Source: Jeongeupia sp. USM3 | GTDB taxonomy: Bacteria > Pseudomonadota > Gammaproteobacteria > Burkholderiales > Chitinibacteraceae | NCBI RefSeq assembly: GCF_001808185.1 | Contig: NZ_CP017668.1 | Span: 248,001-312,000 of the forward strand | Length of the DNA: 64,000 nt | Direction: 5' to 3' | In this document: in pieces, positions 25,937 to 32,520 of the stretch | Numbering within the stretch: position 1 is the stretch's first letter | How the letters are laid out: every line of letters begins with the position of its first letter | Position numbers and translations under genes: made by a program | Notes under the pieces: generated by a model | What the model was told of the DNA's origin: nothing | Seen by the model: only the letters and a program-made list of their open reading frames with translations | Database searches by the model: none

Positions 25937-26976
25937 TGTGAAGGTTCAATAGGTTGTTTCGGGTGTTCACCCGGAGAAGTTCTGCGAGACTGGAAATCGC
26001 CAAACCCCCAGTCACAGAACAAGACACCGGATGAACACACATAAGAATGCCCGACTGACGTATCTGCGTCGCCTGGAAATGGTTCAGGACATCACCGAGC
26101 ATGGTTTGTCGACCGCGGCGGCGGCGGCACGCCATGGCGTAAGCGCGGTCACCACCCGCAAGTGGCTGGGCCGCTATCTGGTCGGCGGCGCGGCTGCCTT
26201 GCTCGACAAATCCTCGCGTCCCGAGCGCTCGCCACGTGCCATTGCGCCCAGCGTTGCCCTGACGATCATCGAATTGCGTCGCAAGCTGTTCCTGCAGGCT
26301 CGCATCGCAAGCTATATCGGCGTGTCCAAAGCAACCGTCAGTCGCGTGCTGCGACACGCAGGGCTATCGCGGTTAAGCGACCTGCAGCCCGCAGAGCCTG
26401 TGCAGCGCTACGAGCGCGAAACGCCCGGCGAACTGCTGCACGTCGACATCAAGAAGCTCGCCCGCTTCGAGCAGGTCGGCCATCGCATCACCGGCGATCG
26501 TCGCCAGAACAGCCGAAACAGCGGCTGGGAATATCTGTTCGTGGCGATCGACGACCATAGTCGCATCGCCTTCACCCGACTCTACCCCGACGAGCGCCGC
26601 GCCAGCGCCATCGACTTCCTGCGTGCGGCCAACGACTACTTCAAAACGCTGGGCGTACCGCTCCAGCGCCTGATCACCGATAACGGGCCCGCCTTCCGCT
26701 CCCATGACTTCGGCCGCGTTTGCGTTGAACTGGGCATTAAGCAGAGGTTCACCCGCGCCTACCGACCGCAAACCAACGGCAAGGCCGAGCGCTTCATCCA
26801 GTCCGCGCTGCGCGAATGGGCCTACGGCCAAACCTATCAACACTCGGATGAGCGCGGCGCAGTCCTGAGGTATTGGAATCATTATTACAACTGGCACCGT
26901 CCGCATCACGGCATCGGCTGCCACGTGCCCATGTCCCGTCTCTCAGCAACGAAAAACAACGTCTTGACTCTTCACA
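25937..26976 (+). mobile_element. IS481-type element, copy B1
   Basis: 1040 bp with ends TGTGAAGGTTCAATAGG and (inverse complement of the right end) TGTGAAGAGTCAAGACG. It is flanked by CCTAGA at 25931-25936 and 26977-26982. The left CCTAGA is the same copy that bounds IS A1 on its right, so the two elements are in tandem with a single shared target copy. A second copy lies at 45872-46911; I find one base difference, at 26004. Confidence 0.93.
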
Positions 26977-26981
26977 CCTAG
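26031..26981 (+). CDS. IS481 family transposase (copy B1)
   Basis: 316 residues. An N-terminal helix-turn-helix (about 18-50, TEHGLSTAAAAARHGVSAVT) and a second DNA-binding helix pair (about 90-112) lead into an rve integrase core with D139 (LLHVDIKKL), D217 (LITDNGPAF) and E253 (TNGKAERFI), a DD35E triad. YNWHRPHHGIG is the family's C-terminal block. It appears intact. The terminal codons are CAC ACC TAG: the IS ends inside codon 316 and the stop is supplied by the target duplication. Confidence 0.93.
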   Translation: MNTHKNARLTYLRRLEMVQDITEHGLSTAAAAARHGVSAVTTRKWLGRYLVGGAAALLDKSSRPERSPRAIAPSVALTIIELRRKLFLQARIASYIGVSKATVSRVLRHAGLSRLSDLQPAEPVQRYERETPGELLHVDIKKLARFEQVGHRITGDRRQNSRNSGWEYLFVAIDDHSRIAFTRLYPDERRASAIDFLRAANDYFKTLGVPLQRLITDNGPAFRSHDFGRVCVELGIKQRFTRAYRPQTNGKAERFIQSALREWAYGQTYQHSDERGAVLRYWNHYYNWHRPHHGIGCHVPMSRLSATKNNVLTLHT

Positions 26982-27003
26982 AGTAGGCCGAGTCCGAAAA
27001 GAC

Positions 27004-27033
27004 AAAACGCCACCGTGAGGTAGCGTTTTTTTT
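27004..27033. terminator. Terminator-like hairpin between IS B1 and nirB
   Basis: AAAACGCCACC-GTGA-GGTAGCGTTTTTTTT, one mismatch in the stem, with a T run. Its stem resembles the cstA terminator at 23861. It should insulate nirB from IS-driven transcription. Confidence 0.75.
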
Positions 27034-27110
27034 CACGTACGACGGCTAGTGCAACAGGATTAGGCAAGTGAGACGGTACCAGTTCGAAAGAACTATAAGG
27101 GCAGAAGGCT

Positions 27111-27124
27111 TTGATTTTCATCAA
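27111..27124. promoter_or_regulatory. FNR/ANR box of nirBD
   Basis: TTGATTTTCATCAA is an exact match to the FNR consensus TTGAT-N4-ATCAA, 99 bases before the nirB ATG. FNR-type regulators activate nirB without oxygen in many bacteria. I could not assign the matching -10 with confidence. Confidence 0.85.
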
Positions 27125-27222
27125 GTTTCCGGCGTCGGTATTTACCTGTCCCAAACGTCATGAATTGGCGATCATCACTGCAACGCATCACACCGCGCGC
27201 GGTGTCAGCCAAGGAGTGAGGA

Positions 27223-29649
27223 ATGCAAAAACAGCGACTGGTACTGATCGGCAACGGCATGGCGGGCATCCGCACGCTGGAGGAAATCCTCAAGCACGAT
27301 GCAAACCGCTATGACATCACCGTGATCGGTGACGAGCCGTGGGGCAACTACAACCGCATCCAGCTCTCGCCGGTGCTGGCCGGCGAGCAGAAGCTCAAGG
27401 ACATCATCCTCAATGATCTGGACTGGTACCGCGACAACGGCATCCGGCTGATCAAGGGCTGTGCGGCGACGCGCATCGACCGCGAGCGCCGCGAAGTCCA
27501 CACCGCCGCCGGCGAAGCCATCGGCTACGACAAGCTGCTGGTCGCGACCGGTTCGCGCCCGTTCATGCTGCCGGTGCCGGGGAGCGATCTGGATGGCGTG
27601 ATCGGCTTCCGCGACATCAAGGACACCGAGAAGATGATCGTCGCCGCGGCGCTGCACCGGCATGCGGTGGTGATCGGCGGCGGCCTCTTGGGGCTGGAGG
27701 CCGCGCACGGGCTGAAGCTGCGCGGCATGGAAGTCACGGTGATCCACCTGGGCGACTGGCTGCTGAACCGTCAGCTCGACGAAACCGCCGGCCGCTTGCT
27801 GGAGCAGTCGCTGGCCGAACAGGGGCTGAAATTCAAGCTTGGCGCCAAGACGCAGGCGCTGGTCGGCGAGAACGGCCACGTTGCCGGCGTGCAGCTTGAA
27901 TCGGGCGAAGTGATCGCGGCCGATCTGGTGGTGATGGCCGTCGGCATCGTGCCGAACGCCGATCTGGCGCGCGATGCCGGCATCGAGGTCGCGGGCGGCA
28001 TCGTCGTCGACGACACGCTGGCCACCAGCGACGAACACATCTACGCCGTCGGCGAATGCGTCAGCCACCGCGGCGTGTCTTACGGTCTGGTGGCGCCGCT
28101 GTTCGAGATGGCCAAGGTGCTCGGCAACCAGCTCGGCGGCTGCGGCAAGCAGCGCTATACCGGCACCACCACATCGACCAAGCTCAAGGTCACCGGCATC
28201 GACCTGTTCAGTGCCGGCGAATTCATGGGCGGCGAGGGCTGCGACGAGATCGTGCTGTCCGACCCGGCCGGCGGCGTCTACAAGCGGCTGATCGTGCGCG
28301 ACAACAAGCTCGTCGGCGCCTGCCTGTACGGCGACACCAGCGACGGCGCATGGTACTTCCAGCTGCTGCGGCAGGAGCGCGATGTCGCCGACCTGCGCAG
28401 CCAGCTGCTGTTCGGCCCGCCGCGCGATCTGGGCGACACCGGTACCTCGGGCGCCAGCCGCGCCGCCGCGCTGCCCGACGACGCCGAAATCTGCGGCTGC
28501 AACGGCGTGACCAAGGGCGTGCTGGTCAAGGCGATCAAGGAAAAGGGCCTGTTCACCGTCGACGACGTCAAGAAGCACACCAAGGCCGGCGCCTCGTGCG
28601 GGTCGTGCGTCGGGCTGGTCGAGCAGGTGCTGATGAGCACCGTCGGCAGCTCGTTCCAGGATGCGCCGAAGCGCAAGTCGATGTGCGGCTGTACCGACCA
28701 CACCCACGGCGAAGTGCGCGAGGCGATCCGCGAACAGCATCTGGTGACGCTGGCCGACACGATGAAGGCGCTGCACTGGAAAACCCCGGACGGCTGCCCG
28801 AGCTGCCGTCCGGCGCTGAACTACTACCTGATCTCGACCTGGCCGGGCGAAGCCAAGGACGACCCGCAGGCACGGCTGATCAACGAGCGCGTGCACGCCA
28901 ACGTGCAGAAGGACAGCACCTTCAGCGTGATCCCGCGGATGTGGGGCGGGGTGACCAGCCCGGCCGAGCTGCGCAAGATTGCCGACGTGGCCGACAAGTT
29001 CAACGTCAAGATGGTCAAGGTCACCGGCGGCCAGCGGCTCGACCTGCTCGGCGTGAAGAAGGAGGACTTGCCGCAGATGTGGCGCGAGCTCGACATGCCG
29101 TGCGGCATGGGCTACGCCAAGGGGCTGCGCACGGTGAAAACCTGCGTCGGCAAGCAGTTCTGCCGCTTCGGTACGCAGGATTCGACCGGCATGGGCATTG
29201 CGCTGGAAAAGGCCTTCGACCGGATGTGGGCGCCGCACAAGGTCAAGCTTGCCGTGAGCGGCTGCCCGCGCAACTGTGCCGAAGCCGGGATCAAGGACGT
29301 CGGCATCATCGCCGTCGATTCGGGCTGGGAAATCTATATCGGCGGCAACGGCGGCATCAAGACCGAAGTGGCCGAGTTCTTCACCAAGGTGAAGACCGAG
29401 GACGAAGTGCTCGAATACTCGGGCGCCGTGCTGCAGCTGTACCGGGAAGAGGCGTATTACCTCGAGCGGACCGTGCACTACATGGGCCGCGTCGGCCTCG
29501 ACTACATCAAGTCCAAGGTGCTCGAAGACGCGACCAACCGCAAGGCGCTGTGGGCGCGGCTGCAACTGGCGCTGGCCGGCGAGCCGGACCCGTGGCAGGC
29601 GCAACTGGGTGCCGATGCAGCAGCGCGCTTCACCGACCTGACCGTTTGA
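27223..29649 (+). CDS. nirB: NADH-dependent nitrite reductase large subunit
   Basis: 808 residues in the family order: FAD-binding domain (LVLIGNGMAGIRTLEEIL), NAD-binding domain (HAVVIGGGLLGLEAAHGLKL), a BFD-type [2Fe-2S] domain (EICGCNGVTKG ... CGSCVGLV), a second similar Cys-rich segment (MCGCTDHTH ... CPSCRPALNYYL), and the siroheme/[4Fe-4S] reductase domain (CVGKQFCRFGTQDS ... SGCPRNCAEAG). It reduces nitrite to ammonium in the cytoplasm with NADH. ATG 27223 follows CAAGGAG. The FNR box upstream suggests an anaerobic, detoxifying or respiratory-linked role rather than purely assimilatory. Confidence 0.96.
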   Translation: MQKQRLVLIGNGMAGIRTLEEILKHDANRYDITVIGDEPWGNYNRIQLSPVLAGEQKLKDIILNDLDWYRDNGIRLIKGCAATRIDRERREVHTAAGEAIGYDKLLVATGSRPFMLPVPGSDLDGVIGFRDIKDTEKMIVAAALHRHAVVIGGGLLGLEAAHGLKLRGMEVTVIHLGDWLLNRQLDETAGRLLEQSLAEQGLKFKLGAKTQALVGENGHVAGVQLESGEVIAADLVVMAVGIVPNADLARDAGIEVAGGIVVDDTLATSDEHIYAVGECVSHRGVSYGLVAPLFEMAKVLGNQLGGCGKQRYTGTTTSTKLKVTGIDLFSAGEFMGGEGCDEIVLSDPAGGVYKRLIVRDNKLVGACLYGDTSDGAWYFQLLRQERDVADLRSQLLFGPPRDLGDTGTSGASRAAALPDDAEICGCNGVTKGVLVKAIKEKGLFTVDDVKKHTKAGASCGSCVGLVEQVLMSTVGSSFQDAPKRKSMCGCTDHTHGEVREAIREQHLVTLADTMKALHWKTPDGCPSCRPALNYYLISTWPGEAKDDPQARLINERVHANVQKDSTFSVIPRMWGGVTSPAELRKIADVADKFNVKMVKVTGGQRLDLLGVKKEDLPQMWRELDMPCGMGYAKGLRTVKTCVGKQFCRFGTQDSTGMGIALEKAFDRMWAPHKVKLAVSGCPRNCAEAGIKDVGIIAVDSGWEIYIGGNGGIKTEVAEFFTKVKTEDEVLEYSGAVLQLYREEAYYLERTVHYMGRVGLDYIKSKVLEDATNRKALWARLQLALAGEPDPWQAQLGADAAARFTDLTV

Positions 29650-29708
29650 CCGACCGACAATGACTGATGCCCGCTGGATACCCGGCGGGCTGAAAAAGGA
29701 AAACCGAC

Positions 29709-30023
29709 ATGAGCCAGTGGCAATCCATCTGCAAGCTCGACGAAATCCCGGCGCAGGGCGCCCGCGTCGTCAAGCGCGAAGGCAAGACCGATATCGCGCT
29801 GTTCCGCACGCTGGACAACCGCGTGTTCGCCCTAGACGACCATTGCCCGCACAAGGGCGGCGCGCTATCGCACGGGCTGGTGTACGGTGACACCGTTGCC
29901 TGCCCGCTGCACAATTTCAAGATCAGCCTGCAGACCGGCCAGGCGCAGGCGCCGGACGAAGGCCACACGCCTTGCCACAAGGTCGAACTGCGCGACGATA
30001 CGGTCTGGCTGGCCGTCGACTGA
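29709..30023 (+). CDS. nirD: Nitrite reductase small subunit (Rieske type)
   Basis: 104 residues, normal for NirD. The Rieske-like pattern is intact: C46-P-H48 (DDHCPHKGGALSHG) and C65-P-L-H68 (VACPLHNFKISL). It associates with NirB for nitrite reduction. It starts 59 bases after nirB and is in the same direction, so they form an operon; AAAGGAAAA provides the ribosome binding site. Confidence 0.95.
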   Translation: MSQWQSICKLDEIPAQGARVVKREGKTDIALFRTLDNRVFALDDHCPHKGGALSHGLVYGDTVACPLHNFKISLQTGQAQAPDEGHTPCHKVELRDDTVWLAVD

Positions 30024-30042
30024 GACACTGGGAGAAAACAAG

Positions 30043-30396
30043 ATGGGATATCGACTGTTCATCGACCCGACTTCAACGCCTCAGGCTGTGTACCCGGATG
30101 TTGCTGCCGACTGGCAAACCGCCGGCAATCACGATCAGGCTGTGATGGCCGTGGTGCTGAATGGGCTGCCGGACGAAGTCTGCGCATCAAAGGCGTGGTC
30201 GGACTCGGACGACGGCCAGCAGTTTGCCCGTTGGCTGGTGAGTGCCGATCTGGATGGTACGATCCGGCTGAACGAGCACTTTGTCTGGCGTTGCCACGAT
30301 GTGGATGGCGCGATAACCGATAACGGCAATCAGGCGCTGACGGAGTACCTGAACAGCAAGTTTTTCAAGTGCAGGTTGAATGTGCTGCCGAAGTAA
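30043..30396 (+). CDS. Unrecognised 117-residue protein downstream of nirD
   Basis: No family recognised. ATG 30043 has GGGAGAAAA upstream and lies 19 bases after the nirD stop, so it is probably cotranscribed. It begins MGYRLFIDPTSTPQAVYPDV and is rich in Asp, Trp and Ala; there is no signal peptide or membrane segment. A WQTAGNHDQAVMAVVLNGLP segment looks helical. Codon usage is somewhat less GC-biased than nirBD. Location next to nirD does not prove a role in nitrite reduction. Confidence 0.65.
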   Translation: MGYRLFIDPTSTPQAVYPDVAADWQTAGNHDQAVMAVVLNGLPDEVCASKAWSDSDDGQQFARWLVSADLDGTIRLNEHFVWRCHDVDGAITDNGNQALTEYLNSKFFKCRLNVLPK

Positions 30397-30429
30397 AAAC
30401 ATCCGTTCGGTGTGAATGTTATGTAAAAA

Positions 30430-31164
30430 TTAATCCAGCCTCAGTTGTGTGGGTAAGTCGTACAGACCGTTTTTGAATTTCACGGAAATTTGCCTCCGCT
30501 TTTTTTTGCTGGCTTGTTCCTTGCAATCATCCATGGTGCCGGTTGCAAGCACAGATTTCTGCTCTTCATTTATCTTCAAGTCGGCGTAGTTGTGTGAGGT
30601 GGTTGAAGTGGAGTCAATCGTCCTGACGATTGAATAAAATGCCCCTCTGCAGTTTCCATCCCACTCTCCGCCGTTGACAGAAACAGCCAATTTGGCCAGT
30701 ACAATTGACAGCTTTCGACCGTCAAACACATACAGGTTTAATGACGTCGGATTGTACGGGTTGACTCTTGATTGTCCGATATAAGCGATGCGAATGCCGA
30801 AGGCGCGCCGGTCCTGCGTTAAGCGATAGCGTGCAGTATCCATTGTGATACTGGACAGGCGGACAGTATCGGATGTGATGGCTGATGATTGAAATAGATG
30901 GGCGACGATCGTGCCACTGGCGGTATCCACAACCAGAGTTTCAAGGTCATACACCTCGACGAAACCATCGGAGTGCTCACGCAGATAGGGGAGCACTGCA
31001 AGCGTCAGGGAGGGGGCTGCAGGCCAGACCCTGCAACTTGCAAATTGAGTGGATAACGTCCTCCCTGGCTGGAGTTTCTTCCCCCATTTTGGCAGATTTT
31101 CTTCGCAGCCTGCGTGGACAGTGCATGAAATGAAAAAGAGGAGCAATGCAACGAATTTATTCAT
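30430..31164 (-). CDS. Secreted protein of unknown function (244 residues)
   Basis: A clear signal peptide (about 1-18, MNKFVALLLFFISCTVHA, cleavage before GCEEN) implies export to the periplasm; Cys20 follows HAG and could be disulfide-bonded rather than lipidated. The mature protein has several cysteines and looks beta-rich (FVEVYDLETLVVDTASGTIV, SLNLYVFDGRKLSIVLAKLA), with repeated Ser/Thr. I recognise no family. G+C is lower than the core genes. It may have been cotranscribed with the broken small membrane ORF just upstream. Confidence 0.65.
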   Translation of the reverse strand: MNKFVALLLFFISCTVHAGCEENLPKWGKKLQPGRTLSTQFASCRVWPAAPSLTLAVLPYLREHSDGFVEVYDLETLVVDTASGTIVAHLFQSSAITSDTVRLSSITMDTARYRLTQDRRAFGIRIAYIGQSRVNPYNPTSLNLYVFDGRKLSIVLAKLAVSVNGGEWDGNCRGAFYSIVRTIDSTSTTSHNYADLKINEEQKSVLATGTMDDCKEQASKKKRRQISVKFKNGLYDLPTQLRLD

Positions 31165-31191
31165 CAGACTCTGAGCCTGCTCGGTTGAGAA

Positions 31192-31439
31192 TCATTTATC
31201 GGTAGTGGGTGTCCGTGTATTCCAGTAGGCCAGCGATAACAAGGCTAAATTGACAATGATCTCGCCGAGTATCTTGTCGTCGTTTATCATCTCCAGCTGC
31301 AAAAGCAGATGCGACCAAGGTGGCGAAACGCAGTGCAAGCCATGCCAGTAAATCAGTATGGTGATACTACTAAATACCCAGCGCCCCCCCCACCAATAGA
31401 AACGGGTTTTCTGGGTATCTTTGGCTCGTGGCGCCTAGT
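31192..31439 (-). pseudogene. Remnant of a small membrane protein gene, cut by IS A2 and out of frame at a G8 tract
   Basis: From the minus strand a frame reads RWVFSSITILIYWHGLHCVS ... DDKILGEIIVNLALLSLAYW and stops at 31192. It has two hydrophobic stretches and no start of its own. If the C8 run at 31384-31391 (G8 on this strand) were G7, and the IS at 31440-32519 were removed, the frame would join a GTG overlapping the end of the acyltransferase gene, with GAGGAG in front, giving about 84 residues. So it looks like a small gene inactivated twice. This reconstruction is inference. Confidence 0.4.
31384..31391. repeat. C8/G8 homopolymer tract
   Basis: Eight consecutive C on the plus strand, the longest G or C run I noticed. 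It lies inside the putative broken small gene, exactly where a one-base change would restore its frame. Such tracts slip readily during replication, and in sequencing. Confidence 0.7.
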
Positions 31440-32415
31440 TGTCGGGTTCCGCCTGTTTGTAGACTTTTTTCTTGAACAATTCCGGCCGCGCTTGCTGCCA
31501 CATTTTCAGCGATTCAACCGGTGACCGGAAGCCCAGCGCTTTTTGCGGGGTGTGATGGTTGTAGGCGATCCGGTAGTCATTCAACGTGACGGCCAATTCC
31601 GCTGCACTGGCAAAGCGGGTCTGTTTCACCAGCTCGCTGATCCGGCCGTTAAAACGCTCGACCATACCGTTCATTTGCGGCGTGCGCGGCGGGATCAGCC
31701 GGTGCTCGATCCCCAAGGCTGCACAACGGCGATCAAACACGTGCCGTCCGCTCGGGGTCTTGGCTTTGCTGGTGAAGCGGTCGGTGAACTGGCTGCCATT
31801 ATCGGTCAGCAGTCTCTCGATCTTTATCGGCGCCGCCTTGTACAGGCGCTGCAGGAAGTCGACGCTGCTGGCTTCGGACTGATCCGGGTAGATGTGCAGG
31901 AACACCCAGCGGGTGGCCCGGTCGATCGCGACGAACAGGTAGCTGCGCGAGGTTTCGTCGGGCATCTGCGGCAAGTACTTGATGTCCAAATGGAAGTAGC
32001 CCGGTGCGTAGTCCTTGAACCCTTTGGAGGGCGCGGCGGGTTCTTCCGGCTGCAGTTGGGCCTGTAGTGCCTTGAGGTTGCCGACGCCTTCGCGCACCAG
32101 CAGCCGGTTGATGCCGGATCGGGTGGCGTTCGGATTGAGGAAGCGCTGGGCCACCGCGACCAGGTCGTCGAGCGGCAGCAGCAAGGTGGTGCGCAGGATC
32201 AGCACCAGCGCTTCCTGCGCTGGCGACAGTGTGGTGTGCAGGGTATGCGGCCGGTGCGAACGATCGGTGAATTCGTCGCGCGTTTGCCATTTGCGGATGG
32301 TGCCCTTGCCGACGCTGTAGCGCAGCATCAGCTCGCTTTGCGAGAGGCTGGAGTGGCGGATTTCCTCGCGGGTGAGCGGTGTGGTGCGGGCATTGCTGTG
32401 CAGGCGGTGGCTCAT
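31435..32415 (-). CDS. IS481-type transposase (copy A2)
   Basis: 326 residues. N-terminal helix-turn-helix (about 15-47, REEIRHSSLSQSELMLRYSV, then GKGTIRKWQTRDEF). The rve core has D144 (FHLDIKYLP), D205 (LLTDNGSQF) and E253 (GMVERFNGR); the spacing between D205 and E253 is about 12 residues longer than the usual 35, because of an inserted segment around KTPSGRHVFDRR. It appears intact, unlike copy A1. The stop TAG lies in the flanking CCTAGT (AAC TAG), outside the IS. Confidence 0.92.
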   Translation of the reverse strand: MSHRLHSNARTTPLTREEIRHSSLSQSELMLRYSVGKGTIRKWQTRDEFTDRSHRPHTLHTTLSPAQEALVLILRTTLLLPLDDLVAVAQRFLNPNATRSGINRLLVREGVGNLKALQAQLQPEEPAAPSKGFKDYAPGYFHLDIKYLPQMPDETSRSYLFVAIDRATRWVFLHIYPDQSEASSVDFLQRLYKAAPIKIERLLTDNGSQFTDRFTSKAKTPSGRHVFDRRCAALGIEHRLIPPRTPQMNGMVERFNGRISELVKQTRFASAAELAVTLNDYRIAYNHHTPQKALGFRSPVESLKMWQQARPELFKKKVYKQAEPDN

Positions 32416-32519
32416 GACTGGCTCGCATTGACGGACTGGGTGATCAAGGTACGCAAAAGGTCACGCGCTTGGAACAGCGGCCAGCTGCGTTTTGGAAGCC
32501 AATCAGACGAAACCCAACA
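31440..32519 (-). mobile_element. IS481-type element, copy A2 (intact)
   Basis: 1080 bp, inverted relative to copy A1. Ends are TGTCGGGTTCCGCCTG (left) and TGTTGGGTTTCGTCTG as the inverse complement of the right end. It is flanked by CCTAGT at 31434-31439 and 32520-32525, again NCTAGN. The target was the TAG stop codon of the MFS-acyltransferase gene, which the duplication preserves. Confidence 0.93.
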
Positions 32520-32520
32520 C

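Noticed and set aside
28056..29663. 535-codon plus-strand frame inside nirB
   Set aside because: It is out of frame with nirB, very Arg-rich and has no motif, while nirB is complete.
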